Source: Bacteroidetes bacterium B1(2017)
Lineage (GTDB): Bacteria > Bacteroidota > Bacteroidia > UKL13-3
NCBI GenBank assembly: GCA_002256395.1
Contig: NKJG01000002.1
Span: forward strand, 566,333 to 630,332
Reading direction: 5' to 3'
DNA length: 64,000 nt
This document shows positions 1-8,927 of this stretch, piece after piece. Position numbers and translations under genes: made by a program. Under the pieces are notes generated by a model. That model had not been told where the DNA came from. It did no database searches and saw nothing but the letters and a program-made list of their open reading frames with translations. The first letter of the stretch is position 1; every line of letters begins with the position of its first letter.

Positions 1-2453
1 AAACCGCCCCATCCACTAATAGATACTGTAGCTTTATTTATGGTGCAGCTTGGCTTTTGCAAAACAGAATAATTTCCTCCAAAAGCATTTGGTGCAGTTA
101 CGGTATATGTTAATGCTGGACGCAGACAATTATTTGAATCCTTTGTTTCAAAACTGTGAAATCCAATTGGAATTGAATCAAAGGTGCTCGAACTTTTCCA
201 TTTTCCACCATCCATTCTATATTGGTAAGGCAATTTTCCTCCTTGGGTAAATAATATTACCTGACCAAAAACTTGTTCAGGACACCTAGGACTAGCCTTA
301 GATGTAAAGCTAAATGTAATGGCAGAAGTCTGAGTTAAGGTGTAGCTTAAGGTGGCTTTACAACCTAATGAATCTATAACTTGATAGTTACTTGCTCCTG
401 CTTTTAAACCTGAATAAATAGGTGAAGATTGATACGCTAGTAAATCTTTTTTGAAAAGCAAAGGAGCCTGCGTATTTGTAGTGCTTAGGGTAACAACCCC
501 ATTTGAATCGCCATTACAGGTTGGTTGGCTAAATTGACTCACAAATAATACAGGTGCATTTGCAGGTTGAGTAAGTGTTACAGGCATTGATTGCATAAAT
601 CCTAAACTATCTCTTACAGTAATGGTATATAAACCTGCCACCAATTTTGTAAAGGTATCTTTAACGCCAAAAGCTTGGGAGTTTAATTTAAACATATAAG
701 GCTTGTTTCCACCACTTGCCGAAACTATTATCCCACCTGAACTATCGTTCTTGCAAGTATTGTTTTTAGAAGAAACAAGCTGAATAGCAAGGTTGCTTAA
801 ACTTAGCGAATCCATTATGCTTGTGATACCGCAACTAGAAACCACATTTAAGCGAATACGGTATTTGCCGCTTATGGGAAAAGTGTGAGAAGTAACACTA
901 TCACTTACATAACTTGTATAGGTATTACTTCCTGGCATGCTTTCTATTTGCCATTCTGTTTGGCTAGAATAGAGCGTTGCTGAACCAGAATTGGTAAATT
1001 TAAATTTATATGTAAATGGCTGAACAATACTTATTTTTTGCATGCTAAGAATTGGAGTTGGCCTTACCACCACTACAAAACTGGTATTTGTTTTTTCTAA
1101 AATACCTGGCCTGCTTGGAGTACTTGCTTCTAAATGCAAATAAAATGGTTGAGCACTAACATTAGCAGCACTCGCCGTAAAACAAAACTTAACAGAATCT
1201 TGTCGTGGCCCATTAATAGCTCTGGTGGTAGAATCAAATAATCTGGTATAGGTAGTGCTAAACCCTGGCGTTTGATAAATTCTTCTAATATAGGTAGTAT
1301 CTACTGCATCCGAATCGTGAGCCACAATGGTTCTACAAATGGTAGTGCCTACGCAAATTGTATCGTAATTGCTTTCATAATTAGAAGTATAAACTATGGT
1401 ATTGGTATCCTTATAACGTGCAAATTGTGGGATAGAACTAGAAGAGGCTAACATAGAATAAAATTGAAAATCTCTTCGGGTAATTCCCATTAAAGTTGGC
1501 ACTCCTAAAACCTTTTTGTACTGATACGCCTGAACAGCAAGCGCAACTACAAAATTACCGATTGGTCTAAAACGCATTAAACCAGTGTATGGATCTAAAT
1601 AAATTCCATCGGGACCAGAGGCAGGCGGACTAATGGCAGGAAATCCTTGATAGTTTAATGGGGTGTTGGAAGTAAAAGGAGAGGCATATGTAGCTGGTAC
1701 ACCAGGATTAATAAATGTTGGGCTTTTTAGATATACCACCGAGTCGCCATCAGGGTCGGCCATGCCAAAATTCATGGAAACATCCTTCCCAGATAAACCT
1801 AAAATTTGCGCATTTTCGGAAAATACAGGAGAACTATTACAAGGGCTTGCACATCTATTTATGGTGGCCTCTACTATATTATTATTATAACTTGGAGAAA
1901 CTATGTTAGAAATACCGGCGCTTCTGCAACAAGAACTAAAAGAAAGAGAAACAAAACAACAGCTTGCTGGCAATGAGTTTAAATTTACCTGCCCAATAAA
2001 GGTATAAACTTCTGTGCCTGGGCTATAGGTTCCAGGTGTTCTGGTTCCACAATTGCTACAAATAGAATTTGTGCCTTTGCCAAATTGAGATATTTCTTTT
2101 CCACCCTCATAATATGCAACAGGGCAGGTTACAGTCCCATAAGAAACACCCCCGCATAATTGAGCCGGAACACCATTACTATTGGCCCCTGCACCTGTAA
2201 TGTTTAAGGTTAATGCACAAGAGGGTGAAAGGCTTGTTGGGCAATTTGAACAAAGCTGTACTCCGCCGCAGTCTCTATATAATTTAACTGTTATATTATA
2301 AACCCCTGGAGTGCCAGTACAAGAATAATAAATCTCTCCACCCGTATTATGAGAGGCAATTGCAGGCTTTAATGCCAACAAACTCAAAACCAAGAAGCAA
2401 AAAACGCGAGTGAATTTTGAAATAGCTATTTGAGGGGCAAAATTGTTGTTCAT
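1..2453 (-). CDS. SprB-like repeat secreted protein (3' end outside window)
   Basis: Open frame read from ATG at 2453 down to base 3 (817 codons visible), with no stop before the window edge. The N-terminus is hydrophobic and ends in KPAIA-SHNTGGEIYY, a plausible signal peptide. Residues about 30-330 are rich in Cys, Ser and Thr with a GMADPDGDSVVY calcium-site-like stretch. From about residue 520 onward there are at least three repeats of some 75 residues with the SprB repeat pattern (a conserved TCKNDSSG/TCNGDSNG entry, GL/AG-Y-T-V-D-S-G core, and LTQP exit). SprB-type repeats occur in very large T9SS-exported adhesins of gliding and non-gliding Bacteroidota. The C-terminal sorting domain expected for such a protein lies outside the window, so export by T9SS is inference. 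Confidence 0.8.
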   Translation of the reverse strand, partial: MNNNFAPQIAISKFTRVFCFLVLSLLALKPAIASHNTGGEIYYSCTGTPGVYNITVKLYRDCGGVQLCSNCPTSLSPSCALTLNITGAGANSNGVPAQLCGGVSYGTVTCPVAYYEGGKEISQFGKGTNSICSNCGTRTPGTYSPGTEVYTFIGQVNLNSLPASCCFVSLSFSSCCRSAGISNIVSPSYNNNIVEATINRCASPCNSSPVFSENAQILGLSGKDVSMNFGMADPDGDSVVYLKSPTFINPGVPATYASPFTSNTPLNYQGFPAISPPASGPDGIYLDPYTGLMRFRPIGNFVVALAVQAYQYKKVLGVPTLMGITRRDFQFYSMLASSSSIPQFARYKDTNTIVYTSNYESNYDTICVGTTICRTIVAHDSDAVDTTYIRRIYQTPGFSTTYTRLFDSTTRAINGPRQDSVKFCFTASAANVSAQPFYLHLEASTPSRPGILEKTNTSFVVVVRPTPILSMQKISIVQPFTYKFKFTNSGSATLYSSQTEWQIESMPGSNTYTSYVSDSVTSHTFPISGKYRIRLNVVSSCGITSIMDSLSLSNLAIQLVSSKNNTCKNDSSGGIIVSASGGNKPYMFKLNSQAFGVKDTFTKLVAGLYTITVRDSLGFMQSMPVTLTQPANAPVLFVSQFSQPTCNGDSNGVVTLSTTNTQAPLLFKKDLLAYQSSPIYSGLKAGASNYQVIDSLGCKATLSYTLTQTSAITFSFTSKASPRCPEQVFGQVILFTQGGKLPYQYRMDGGKWKSSSTFDSIPIGFHSFETKDSNNCLRPALTYTVTAPNAFGGNYSVLQKPSCTINKATVSISGWGG

Positions 2454-2651
2454 ATACGAGTTAAATATTCCGCCCAAATATAAATATCCTTAACTTAAAT
2501 ACAAATTACCACCAATTATTCCAAAGCAATTTATAATCCTTTAATATCAAACATTAGAATATTTGACCTTGTTTAGCTAATTTATGAATTTACATTATTA
2601 TATGCCCAGCTAACAATAAGTCATTGAAAATGTGAAAGCAAAATAGATAGA

Positions 2652-3320
2652 TTAAAGTTGGGTACTGTTTAAATTGTCTTTCCAATCTCGGTATGGCACC
2701 CAAACATTTAGTTCTGGAATAAACACCTCAATTAAATCTGGATCGGGAAAAACCTTATAATCAAACTTTGGGTAATCTGGAGAAAGATAACCCGTATAGT
2801 AATAATCCATTTGGCAACTTATGGCAAACTGCATTTTTAACAACATAAGGTATTTGCCCAAAGAATACTTCTTATACTCGGGATGATAAAAGTTTAGGAT
2901 TCCAGTAACAGCCTTATTTCCTTTATCAAAAAAACCAACCGCAATTAAGGTTTCGCCATCCCACACCTCAATTTTATACGAGTCAAATTGAAGAATATGC
3001 TCACCGGCATGTAAATAATTATAAATCGTATCAGAAGCATCAAAATCTATATGCTTAAAATATATCTCATAGAGTTCATCCATTTGGGCTGTAATAGCTG
3101 CGGGCGAAATGCTAACCTTAAAGCCCTTATTAAGTTTATATATTTTATGAGAGTAAATGTCAGTCAAACTAGGCAAAATAGTCCTAAGCCAAAACACCTC
3201 CATATACTCATTGTTGGCAAAAGTTATGGAGGTGGTAAACATATTTTGCTGCATACGGTAAAATCCTTTACTCAGCAATTCATCCAGTAAATCTCCTGCA
3301 ATTAAAATTGGTTCTGCCAC
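2652..3320 (-). CDS. Arginyl/leucyl-tRNA--protein transferase-like (Ate/Bpt family) protein
   Basis: 222 residues, starting at GTG 3320; the next in-frame Met (residue 23) would cut into the family's LDxLLxxGFxR motif, which supports the GTG. The C-terminal part carries the GNAT-like signature of aminoacyl-tRNA protein transferases (YYYTGYLSPDYPKFDYK, compare YLGY-I-CxKMxYK). Known members transfer Arg or Leu from tRNA to protein N-termini, marking them for Clp degradation. The N-terminal cysteine cluster (CxxCxAC type) of characterised enzymes is absent: the aligned stretch reads FTTSITFANNEYMEVFWLR. The protein therefore has the fold but may differ in substrate or activity. It stands alone, with no neighbour clearly co-transcribed. 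Confidence 0.65.
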   Translation of the reverse strand: MAEPILIAGDLLDELLSKGFYRMQQNMFTTSITFANNEYMEVFWLRTILPSLTDIYSHKIYKLNKGFKVSISPAAITAQMDELYEIYFKHIDFDASDTIYNYLHAGEHILQFDSYKIEVWDGETLIAVGFFDKGNKAVTGILNFYHPEYKKYSLGKYLMLLKMQFAISCQMDYYYTGYLSPDYPKFDYKVFPDPDLIEVFIPELNVWVPYRDWKDNLNSTQL

Positions 3321-3386
3321 GTGGCAAAGAAAAGCGTTTTTTGGGAGAATTGGCAGATGGTGTTTTGGACATTAGGGATGGATGGT

Positions 3387-3420
3387 ACAGGGCGAAGGTA
3401 GGGACAGGGCGAAGGTAGGG
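3387..3420. repeat. Two tandem copies of a 17-bp unit
   Basis: The unit ACAGGGCGAAGGTAGGG occurs at 3387-3403 and again at 3404-3420 without a gap, running directly into the palindrome that follows. It is GC-richer than the surroundings and lies between two minus-strand genes. Confidence 0.8.
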
Positions 3421-3505
3421 ACAGGTCTCGACCTGTCCTTACCTTTTATCGGATGATTGTGACTGTTCTTCATGTAAAGAGTACAGGTCGCGACCTGTCC
3501 CTACC
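3414..3505. repeat. Palindromic intergenic repeat (REP/MITE-like)
   Basis: A 30-bp near-palindrome at 3414-3443 (core ACAGGTC/GACCTGT) and a second with a perfect 16-bp core ACAGGTCGCGACCTGT at 3483-3498. The outer arms GGTAGGGACAGGTC (3414-3427) and GACCTGTCCCTACC (3492-3505) are perfect 14-bp inverted repeats, so the whole 92 bp can fold as one long hairpin or as two small ones. It ends two bases before the stop codon of the lipoprotein gene at 3507. It could act as that gene's terminator or be a mobile REP-like element; no transposase is seen nearby. Confidence 0.8.
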
Positions 3506-3506
3506 G

Positions 3507-4631
3507 TTACTTGGGGGCTTGGGCTTCTCTTATCTTTTTCTCTAGGAGAAGTTCGTCCAATTGTTTTTGCAGTTCGGCCATTTTGGTTTCATATTCGGTA
3601 TCCTTGTTTTTTTCCTTGGCATATGTATCATATGAGTTTTTTATTGTTCCTAGGGCATCGTTTATTGATTTTAAGTTCTCCTTATATTCTTTCTCGCTCA
3701 CAACTTCCAGCTTGCTAAGTCCGCCTGTTGTTGCACTAAAAGAAAGAGCTACCGTTTTCTTTTTTGAAAACACTCCATAATCTAAATCAACTGGAGCCAA
3801 TTGAAGATTGCCCAATTGAGGGAAATAAACAATTTGAGAAAGAATAGAAACCGTATTGGCTTTTTTGACCTTATTATTAATAGGACAATTTACACTTAGC
3901 CTAGCAGGAATTGCCTCTCTATAAAAAACACCTTTATAGCTTATATCTTCTTTTACATTAGAAATAGTAGTTTGCTTAGATTGAACACTCGATTTAAAAG
4001 GTTCTATTAATACAGAATATTCTGGCATACTAAAATCATCCTCAAACAATGGAGTTTTAAGAGGATATGACGAATCAAAAGATGGATCAATAAAAGTATT
4101 TACCTTAATTGTTCTTGTTTTAAAAAGTAATTTTGGGACAGTTGCTGCTATAGTATCTGATTTGGGCTTTGACTTTGCAATACTGGGTACTCCAGCTACT
4201 AAAGGAACAAATTTGGCCAAAACGGTGCTGGCTATATTTATGGTGCCAATTAATAAATCGGCACCAATGGGATTGCTTTCTGCATTTATTCCATTGAGCA
4301 CGCCTGTTCCTGCATAGTCTAGTTTCAACGAAATTTTCCCTTTTGTTTTGGTAGCCAATTGAAAGGCATTGTCTAAATCGGGAACCATTTCCTCCTGAAT
4401 TTTTATGTCTTTTAAGGTACAACTAATGGTTTTGTTAAAAGTAGAATCGGCATTGAGCACTTCAAATATTTCGTAAGTACTCGTAATCAATAAGATTTTT
4501 TTGGGTAGATAATAAGTGGTGGTTTTGTTCGTAAAGTCGGCGCTTGGCGTATACCTTTGCGAGACCAATAAATTTTTGCCGCAGCTGGCAAGTAGAATTC
4601 CTGAGACAAGAAGTAAAATAAAGTTTTTCAT
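3507..4631 (-). CDS. Hypothetical lipoprotein with C-terminal coiled coil
   Basis: An upstream start at 4655 is possible, but ATG at 4631 gives a clean lipoprotein signal (MKNFILLLVSGILLASC, lipobox LLASC), so 374 residues are taken. The body is beta-rich with a YYLPKK segment near residue 40, faintly like the DUF4831 group, and has one long hydrophobic stretch (GADLLIGTINIASTVLAKFVPL). The last 70 residues are charged and helical with heptad-like spacing (MAELQKQLDELLLEKK). I do not recognise a function. It probably sits at the outer or inner membrane facing the periplasm. Confidence 0.75.
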   Translation of the reverse strand: MKNFILLLVSGILLASCGKNLLVSQRYTPSADFTNKTTTYYLPKKILLITSTYEIFEVLNADSTFNKTISCTLKDIKIQEEMVPDLDNAFQLATKTKGKISLKLDYAGTGVLNGINAESNPIGADLLIGTINIASTVLAKFVPLVAGVPSIAKSKPKSDTIAATVPKLLFKTRTIKVNTFIDPSFDSSYPLKTPLFEDDFSMPEYSVLIEPFKSSVQSKQTTISNVKEDISYKGVFYREAIPARLSVNCPINNKVKKANTVSILSQIVYFPQLGNLQLAPVDLDYGVFSKKKTVALSFSATTGGLSKLEVVSEKEYKENLKSINDALGTIKNSYDTYAKEKNKDTEYETKMAELQKQLDELLLEKKIREAQAPK

Positions 4632-4955
4632 GGTTTTAAATATTAGGTAAATCAAATTTAACTTAAAGCAAGCATTCGCCTATATCAATAAGGAGTATAT
4701 TTTAGGTTTTACAACTAGTATTATATCTAAAGCAAAAATCAAACACATCCAATGAACAATTAGATTCGGATTTCATTCAAATATTGATTCAAATTCCCAA
4801 AAATAGATTCAAAACGGGAAAAAAGTTTTCTTTTGAACCAAAATTAAATCTTTGGCACAGAAGCGAAACTTTTTAAACACTTAATTTATAGTACATTACG
4901 ATTTTTTGGCACACGTGGCACTTCAATTGTCCTATAGTTTCCAAATTATCACACC
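4632..4955. other. Long AT-rich intergenic region upstream of lipoprotein pair
   Basis: No reading frame of note. It must hold the promoters of the two divergent lipoprotein genes. AATCTTTGGC at 4847-4856 recurs at 5700-5709, upstream of the paralogous lipoprotein; it resembles a TA-N3-TTTG variant of the Bacteroidota -7 box, but the distances to the two ATGs differ (about 100 and 36 bp), so the role is uncertain. Confidence 0.35.
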
Positions 4956-5360
4956 ATGAAAAATTTAAAAACTATCGCCATCCTTGCACTTGTAGCTTTA
5001 TTTGCTTTACCAAGTTGTAAAAAAGACCTCGTTAACAAATACGAATCTGCTAAAACCACTCCAGTTGCATCAAGCGCTAAGAGTGTAAAAGAAATAAAAG
5101 CTCCTGCTAGCTTTAGCTGGAACACAACCAAGACTGTTGGTTTTGATTTTAAAGGAATTGCTGGCGACGCTAGAAAATCGACTTTGACTTTAATAGCAGA
5201 AGACAATACCGTTTTGTTTAGAAAATTGCAGAATGCAGATGAAAACTATACTGGGACTATTGAATTACCAACTGCTGCTTCTAAAGTATTTGTATTATAT
5301 AATGGAATTAAAACTGAAATGCCTGTTAGTGCTTCTAACCTGAACATTTCTCTAAAATAG
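4956..5360 (+). CDS. Small lipoprotein resembling the N-terminal domain of LruC proteins (copy 1)
   Basis: 134 residues with a lipoprotein signal (ALPSC) followed by KKDL, a Lys/Asp pattern close to the surface-export signal of Bacteroidota lipoproteins. The mature part is one beta-sandwich-like domain: the motif KEIKAPASFSWNTTKTV, then GDARKSTLTL, FRKLQ, ENYTG, ELP, and NISLK at the end. Bacteroidota LruC proteins often begin with an SCxKD lipobox and a PxxFxWxT domain of this kind, so this looks like that domain as a separate protein. It is paralogous to the gene at 5745 and precedes a LruC protein, so a shared surface complex is a fair inference. Confidence 0.8.
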   Translation: MKNLKTIAILALVALFALPSCKKDLVNKYESAKTTPVASSAKSVKEIKAPASFSWNTTKTVGFDFKGIAGDARKSTLTLIAEDNTVLFRKLQNADENYTGTIELPTAASKVFVLYNGIKTEMPVSASNLNISLK

Positions 5361-5744
5361 TTGAGTTAGTTTGATTTTTGTGTTTCAAATTTATTTTGGT
5401 TAAAAAAGTTGCTCAACCTTAAAGTTGGGCAACTTTTCTTTTATGAAATAAAGTGAGTAAAATCATTGTTATTTGAATGCAAACTGCTTAATTTTATACT
5501 TTAATAGCAATTAAGCAGGTTTTGATGTTCTTAAATAACAAATAAACATTCTAGATATGCGAAGCACCTACAACCTTTTATATTGGATCTACCTGAAATC
5601 CAAAATGGGAATTTCACATCGCTATTGGGAATCAAATTTTTAAGAATTAAAATATCAGTTAATTTATACTACTAAAAATCAAGCACTTAAAGATACGTTA
5701 ATCTTTGGCCCTTAGCTTGTAATAGTAAGTATAAATAAATCACC
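5361..5744. other. Intergenic region between paralogous lipoproteins
   Basis: Holds a strong terminator (5404-5437) and then about 300 bp of AT-rich DNA with no convincing reading frame. The AATCTTTGGC motif shared with the upstream copy is at 5700-5709. The second lipoprotein is therefore probably transcribed from its own promoter. Confidence 0.4.
5404..5437 (+). terminator. Rho-independent terminator after lipoprotein copy 1
   Basis: A 14-bp stem, AAAAGTTGCTCAAC with GTTGGGCAACTTTT (one G-U pair), around a 6-nt loop, followed by CTTTT. It lies 43 bp past the stop codon. Confidence 0.85.
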
Positions 5745-6143
5745 ATGAAAAAGATAACAAACATTCTGCTTATTGCTCTTGTACTTCAAGTAAGTTTAAG
5801 CAGCTGCAAAAAAAATCTCGTAGATAAATACGAAGAAACAAAGCCAACTAACGTTACAGCTAAATCTGTAAAAGAAATTAAAGCTCCTGCTAATTTCAAT
5901 TGGAATACTAGCAACACTGTTAGCTTTACTTTTAAAGGAATAAGCGGTGATGCCAGAAAATCTACTTTAACCATTACCGACGATAACAATAATATCTTGT
6001 TTAGAAAACTTCAACCTGCTTCAGAAAACTATACAGGTAATTTAGAATTGCCTGCACATGTTAATAAAATCAATGTGAAATATGATGGCATTACAACAGA
6101 TTTGCTTGTAAATTCTAACACCTTTGATATCTCGTTAAAATAA
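5745..6143 (+). CDS. Small lipoprotein resembling the N-terminal domain of LruC proteins (copy 2)
   Basis: 132 residues and a clear paralogue of the gene at 4956: the same lipobox region (SLSSC-KK), the same SVKEIKAPANFNWNT segment, GDARKSTLTI, NILFRKLQ, ENYTG and a DISLK end. ATG at 5745. The gap to the LruC-domain gene is only 34 bp with no terminator, so the two are probably co-transcribed. The likely function is structural or adhesive at the cell surface; no catalytic motif is seen. Confidence 0.8.
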   Translation: MKKITNILLIALVLQVSLSSCKKNLVDKYEETKPTNVTAKSVKEIKAPANFNWNTSNTVSFTFKGISGDARKSTLTITDDNNNILFRKLQPASENYTGNLELPAHVNKINVKYDGITTDLLVNSNTFDISLK

Positions 6144-6177
6144 ACATCCCCATTAAAAAAAATTGAATCATATACTC

Positions 6178-8850
6178 ATGAAAAAAATAACCCTTTTGCT
6201 TTTGTTAAGTTTCTTCTTACAAGAAGCAATGGCTGCTATTAGCAGCACAACCTATCCAATGACCGAAAGTAATAGTTCGGGCATTTTAGTAGCCACCGGT
6301 AGTCGTACAAGAAGATTGGATAAGGATGCCAATAATCCTTCTAGTTCAGTATTATTGCCTTTTACCTTTACGTTTGATGGTACTGCTTATAACAATATTT
6401 TTATTGGCCAAGATGGTTGGATTAAATTAGGTGGTAGTTCTGCTACTACTCAAGCTACAAATGATTTAAATTCTACTACAAACATTCCAAAGATAGCTCC
6501 ATATTGGGACGATTTAGAATTTTCAACTAATTCAGGTTCTACTAATGGAGGTGCATATACCTTTGTTAATGGTACCTCACCTTCACGCGTTTTTGTTGTT
6601 GAATGGGTAATTAGAGTTCCTAAAGATGGTAACCCAATTGGTAAAATCCAAGTAGCCTTATATGAAGGTTCAAATAATTTTCAATTCTTTTACAGTGGAA
6701 TGAGCCCAAGTACTAGTACCTATGGTAGTTACTCCGTAGGATTCAGTAATAAAACAGGTGTTGGTTCAAACCAAGGATCTGTTACAACAAGTGCAAGTTC
6801 AAATGCAAGTTCTATCGCTTATGTTGCAGTAAACAACTCAAACACTGCAAAAATCCCTAATACTCGTTCTTATTTATTTACAACTGGTGTTGCTAGTTTC
6901 TTCCCTTCAAGTGGTATTACTTTAAGTAATCTTTCTACTACTGGTATGACCATTAACTTTACTGGTGGTACAGGTCCTAACCATTTGGTTTTAGTAAAAG
7001 CTAGTTCTGCAATAGCTACACATCCAACAAACAATACTTCGTATACTGCTAGCACAACGTTTGGAAGCGGTAGTAATATTGGTGGTGGGTATGTTGTTGC
7101 TAATAACACTGCTACTTCGGTTACCTTAACAGGCATGACGCCAAATACTCCATATTATATCAATATTTATGAGCAGGTTGGTACTGGTTCTTCAGCCACT
7201 TTTAATACCTTATTATTTGCAAGTGATGATGGAGGTACATTAGCTCCAGCTCCTGCTACAGCTCCTTCGACTCCAGTTTTTGCCCCAACTACAAAAAGTA
7301 CAATTAACTTTACCTGTAGTAAAGGTGCTGGTAGTCGCCGTATGGTAATTTGCCAAAAAGATAATGAAACTACTAATGACGCCGAAAACGGTCACCAATA
7401 CACTCATAGCAGCGTTTATGGCGAAGGCGATGGTTTTGAAAATGGATATGTAGTATATGATGGTCCAGATAACAACTTTAGTGTTTCTAACCTTGAAGGT
7501 GGAAAAACTTACCACTTTACTGTAATTGAATACAATGGTACAGGCCATTCATGCTCATATGCAAATGATAAAAAATACAAAACAAATTCTACAACCAATG
7601 CAGTAGCTCCAACAGCACCTGCTGGTTCTGGAACATTTGGTGAAATTAAATCGGATGAAGTTTATTTGAGCTTCAATAAAGGTGATGGTGCAAGACGTAT
7701 TGTTGTTTGTAAAAAAGGTTCAGAAATGAATGAAAATGCAGAAGACGGTCGTAAATACCGTGCCGATTCTACCTTTGGAAATGGCGATGATTGTGGTTCT
7801 GGTAAAGTGGTTTATGATGGAACAGGTAACTCTTGCCGCATTAAACATTTAGATGATAATAGCACTTACCATTTCACTGTAATTGAATACAATGGTGATA
7901 ACGACAAAACGAGCTACGATAACGATCATAAATACAAATGCTCTGCTTCTACTCCTAGAACAGACTCTGATAACGACGGCGTGGCTGATATAGAAGATGA
8001 GTTCCCTAATGATGCACATAAAGCATACACATTCACATACCCTAGTGCTGGTTTTGGTACTTTAATGTACGAAGATTTATGGCCTGCAATGGGCGATTAT
8101 GATTTTAACGACTTAGTTGTTGATTACCGTTATACCACTACTACTAATGCTTCAAACAATGTTGTTGAAGTATCTTATACCTTTGTTACTCGTGCAATTG
8201 GTGGATCATTACATAATGGCTTTGCATTCCAATTAGATGGTATTAACAAAGATAAAATTACTAGCATTACAGGTTCTAAGGCTTCAGGCGCTGCTTGGAT
8301 TTCATTAAACGGAAACGGTACAGAAGCTGGTCATACAAATGCTAACGTATTAGTATTAGACGATGCGTATGAATTGTTTACTGTTCCTGGTGGATACAGC
8401 TTTGTAAACACAGATCCTGCTGCTCCATACTTAGGAACAGATACCACACGTATGACAGTTAAATTCTTGGTTGATGGTGTTGCTCCTTCAGGTGGAACCT
8501 TAAACTACTCAGCCTTCCCTACAACTGTATTTAACCCTTACTTAATTGTTGGTCAGGATAGAGGTAAAGAAGTTCATTTACTAAACAAAGTACCTACTGC
8601 TAAAGTTAACAATACTTACTTTGGTAAAGATGCAGACAGATCTACTGGTGGACGTTATTACTTAACTGAAAACAATTTACCTTGGGCTTTAAACATCAAC
8701 ACTTCGGTTCCATTTGCAAAAGAAAGAGTTGATTTTTCACAAGCTTACTTAAAGTTTATTGATTGGGCTCAAAGTGGTGGTTCATCAAATGCTACTTGGT
8801 ACCTAAATACTTCTGGAAACAGAGATGCTTCTAAATTAATTGCACGTTAA
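6178..8850 (+). CDS. LruC domain-containing secreted protein
   Basis: ATG at 6178 (a TTG 15 bp upstream is less likely) gives MKKITLLLLLSFFLQEAMA, a signal peptide; 890 residues. Order of domains: a nidogen-like beta domain (about 25-230, FTFDGTAYNNIFIGQDGWIKLG), three FN3-like repeats (about 235-590; two share the R-R-hydrophobic-VxxK, YGEGD, FTVIEYNG pattern), a calcium-binding DSDNDGVADIEDEFPND segment near 595-615, then the LruC domain (YEDLWPAMGDYDFNDLVVDYRY) to about 830. The LruC domain is named from Leptospira and Bacteroidota proteins; its function is not settled. No T9SS sorting domain is seen at the C-terminus. GCT, ACT and TCT codons are frequent, which hints at high expression. 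Confidence 0.85.
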   Translation: MKKITLLLLLSFFLQEAMAAISSTTYPMTESNSSGILVATGSRTRRLDKDANNPSSSVLLPFTFTFDGTAYNNIFIGQDGWIKLGGSSATTQATNDLNSTTNIPKIAPYWDDLEFSTNSGSTNGGAYTFVNGTSPSRVFVVEWVIRVPKDGNPIGKIQVALYEGSNNFQFFYSGMSPSTSTYGSYSVGFSNKTGVGSNQGSVTTSASSNASSIAYVAVNNSNTAKIPNTRSYLFTTGVASFFPSSGITLSNLSTTGMTINFTGGTGPNHLVLVKASSAIATHPTNNTSYTASTTFGSGSNIGGGYVVANNTATSVTLTGMTPNTPYYINIYEQVGTGSSATFNTLLFASDDGGTLAPAPATAPSTPVFAPTTKSTINFTCSKGAGSRRMVICQKDNETTNDAENGHQYTHSSVYGEGDGFENGYVVYDGPDNNFSVSNLEGGKTYHFTVIEYNGTGHSCSYANDKKYKTNSTTNAVAPTAPAGSGTFGEIKSDEVYLSFNKGDGARRIVVCKKGSEMNENAEDGRKYRADSTFGNGDDCGSGKVVYDGTGNSCRIKHLDDNSTYHFTVIEYNGDNDKTSYDNDHKYKCSASTPRTDSDNDGVADIEDEFPNDAHKAYTFTYPSAGFGTLMYEDLWPAMGDYDFNDLVVDYRYTTTTNASNNVVEVSYTFVTRAIGGSLHNGFAFQLDGINKDKITSITGSKASGAAWISLNGNGTEAGHTNANVLVLDDAYELFTVPGGYSFVNTDPAAPYLGTDTTRMTVKFLVDGVAPSGGTLNYSAFPTTVFNPYLIVGQDRGKEVHLLNKVPTAKVNNTYFGKDADRSTGGRYYLTENNLPWALNINTSVPFAKERVDFSQAYLKFIDWAQSGGSSNATWYLNTSGNRDASKLIAR

Positions 8851-8868
8851 GCTTAAACTTAACATAAC

Positions 8869-8906
8869 AAAAAAAGGAGTCTCGGTAACGAGGCTCCTTT
8901 TTTTTT
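8869..8906. terminator. Bidirectional terminator between LruC gene and FGE-fold gene
   Basis: AAAAAAAGGAGTCTCG, loop GTAA, then CGAGGCTCC followed by nine T. The stem has one G-U pair and A/T tracts on both sides, so it can end transcription of both convergent genes. Confidence 0.9.
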
Positions 8907-8927
8907 GTATCCTTCTCTAAAACCAGG

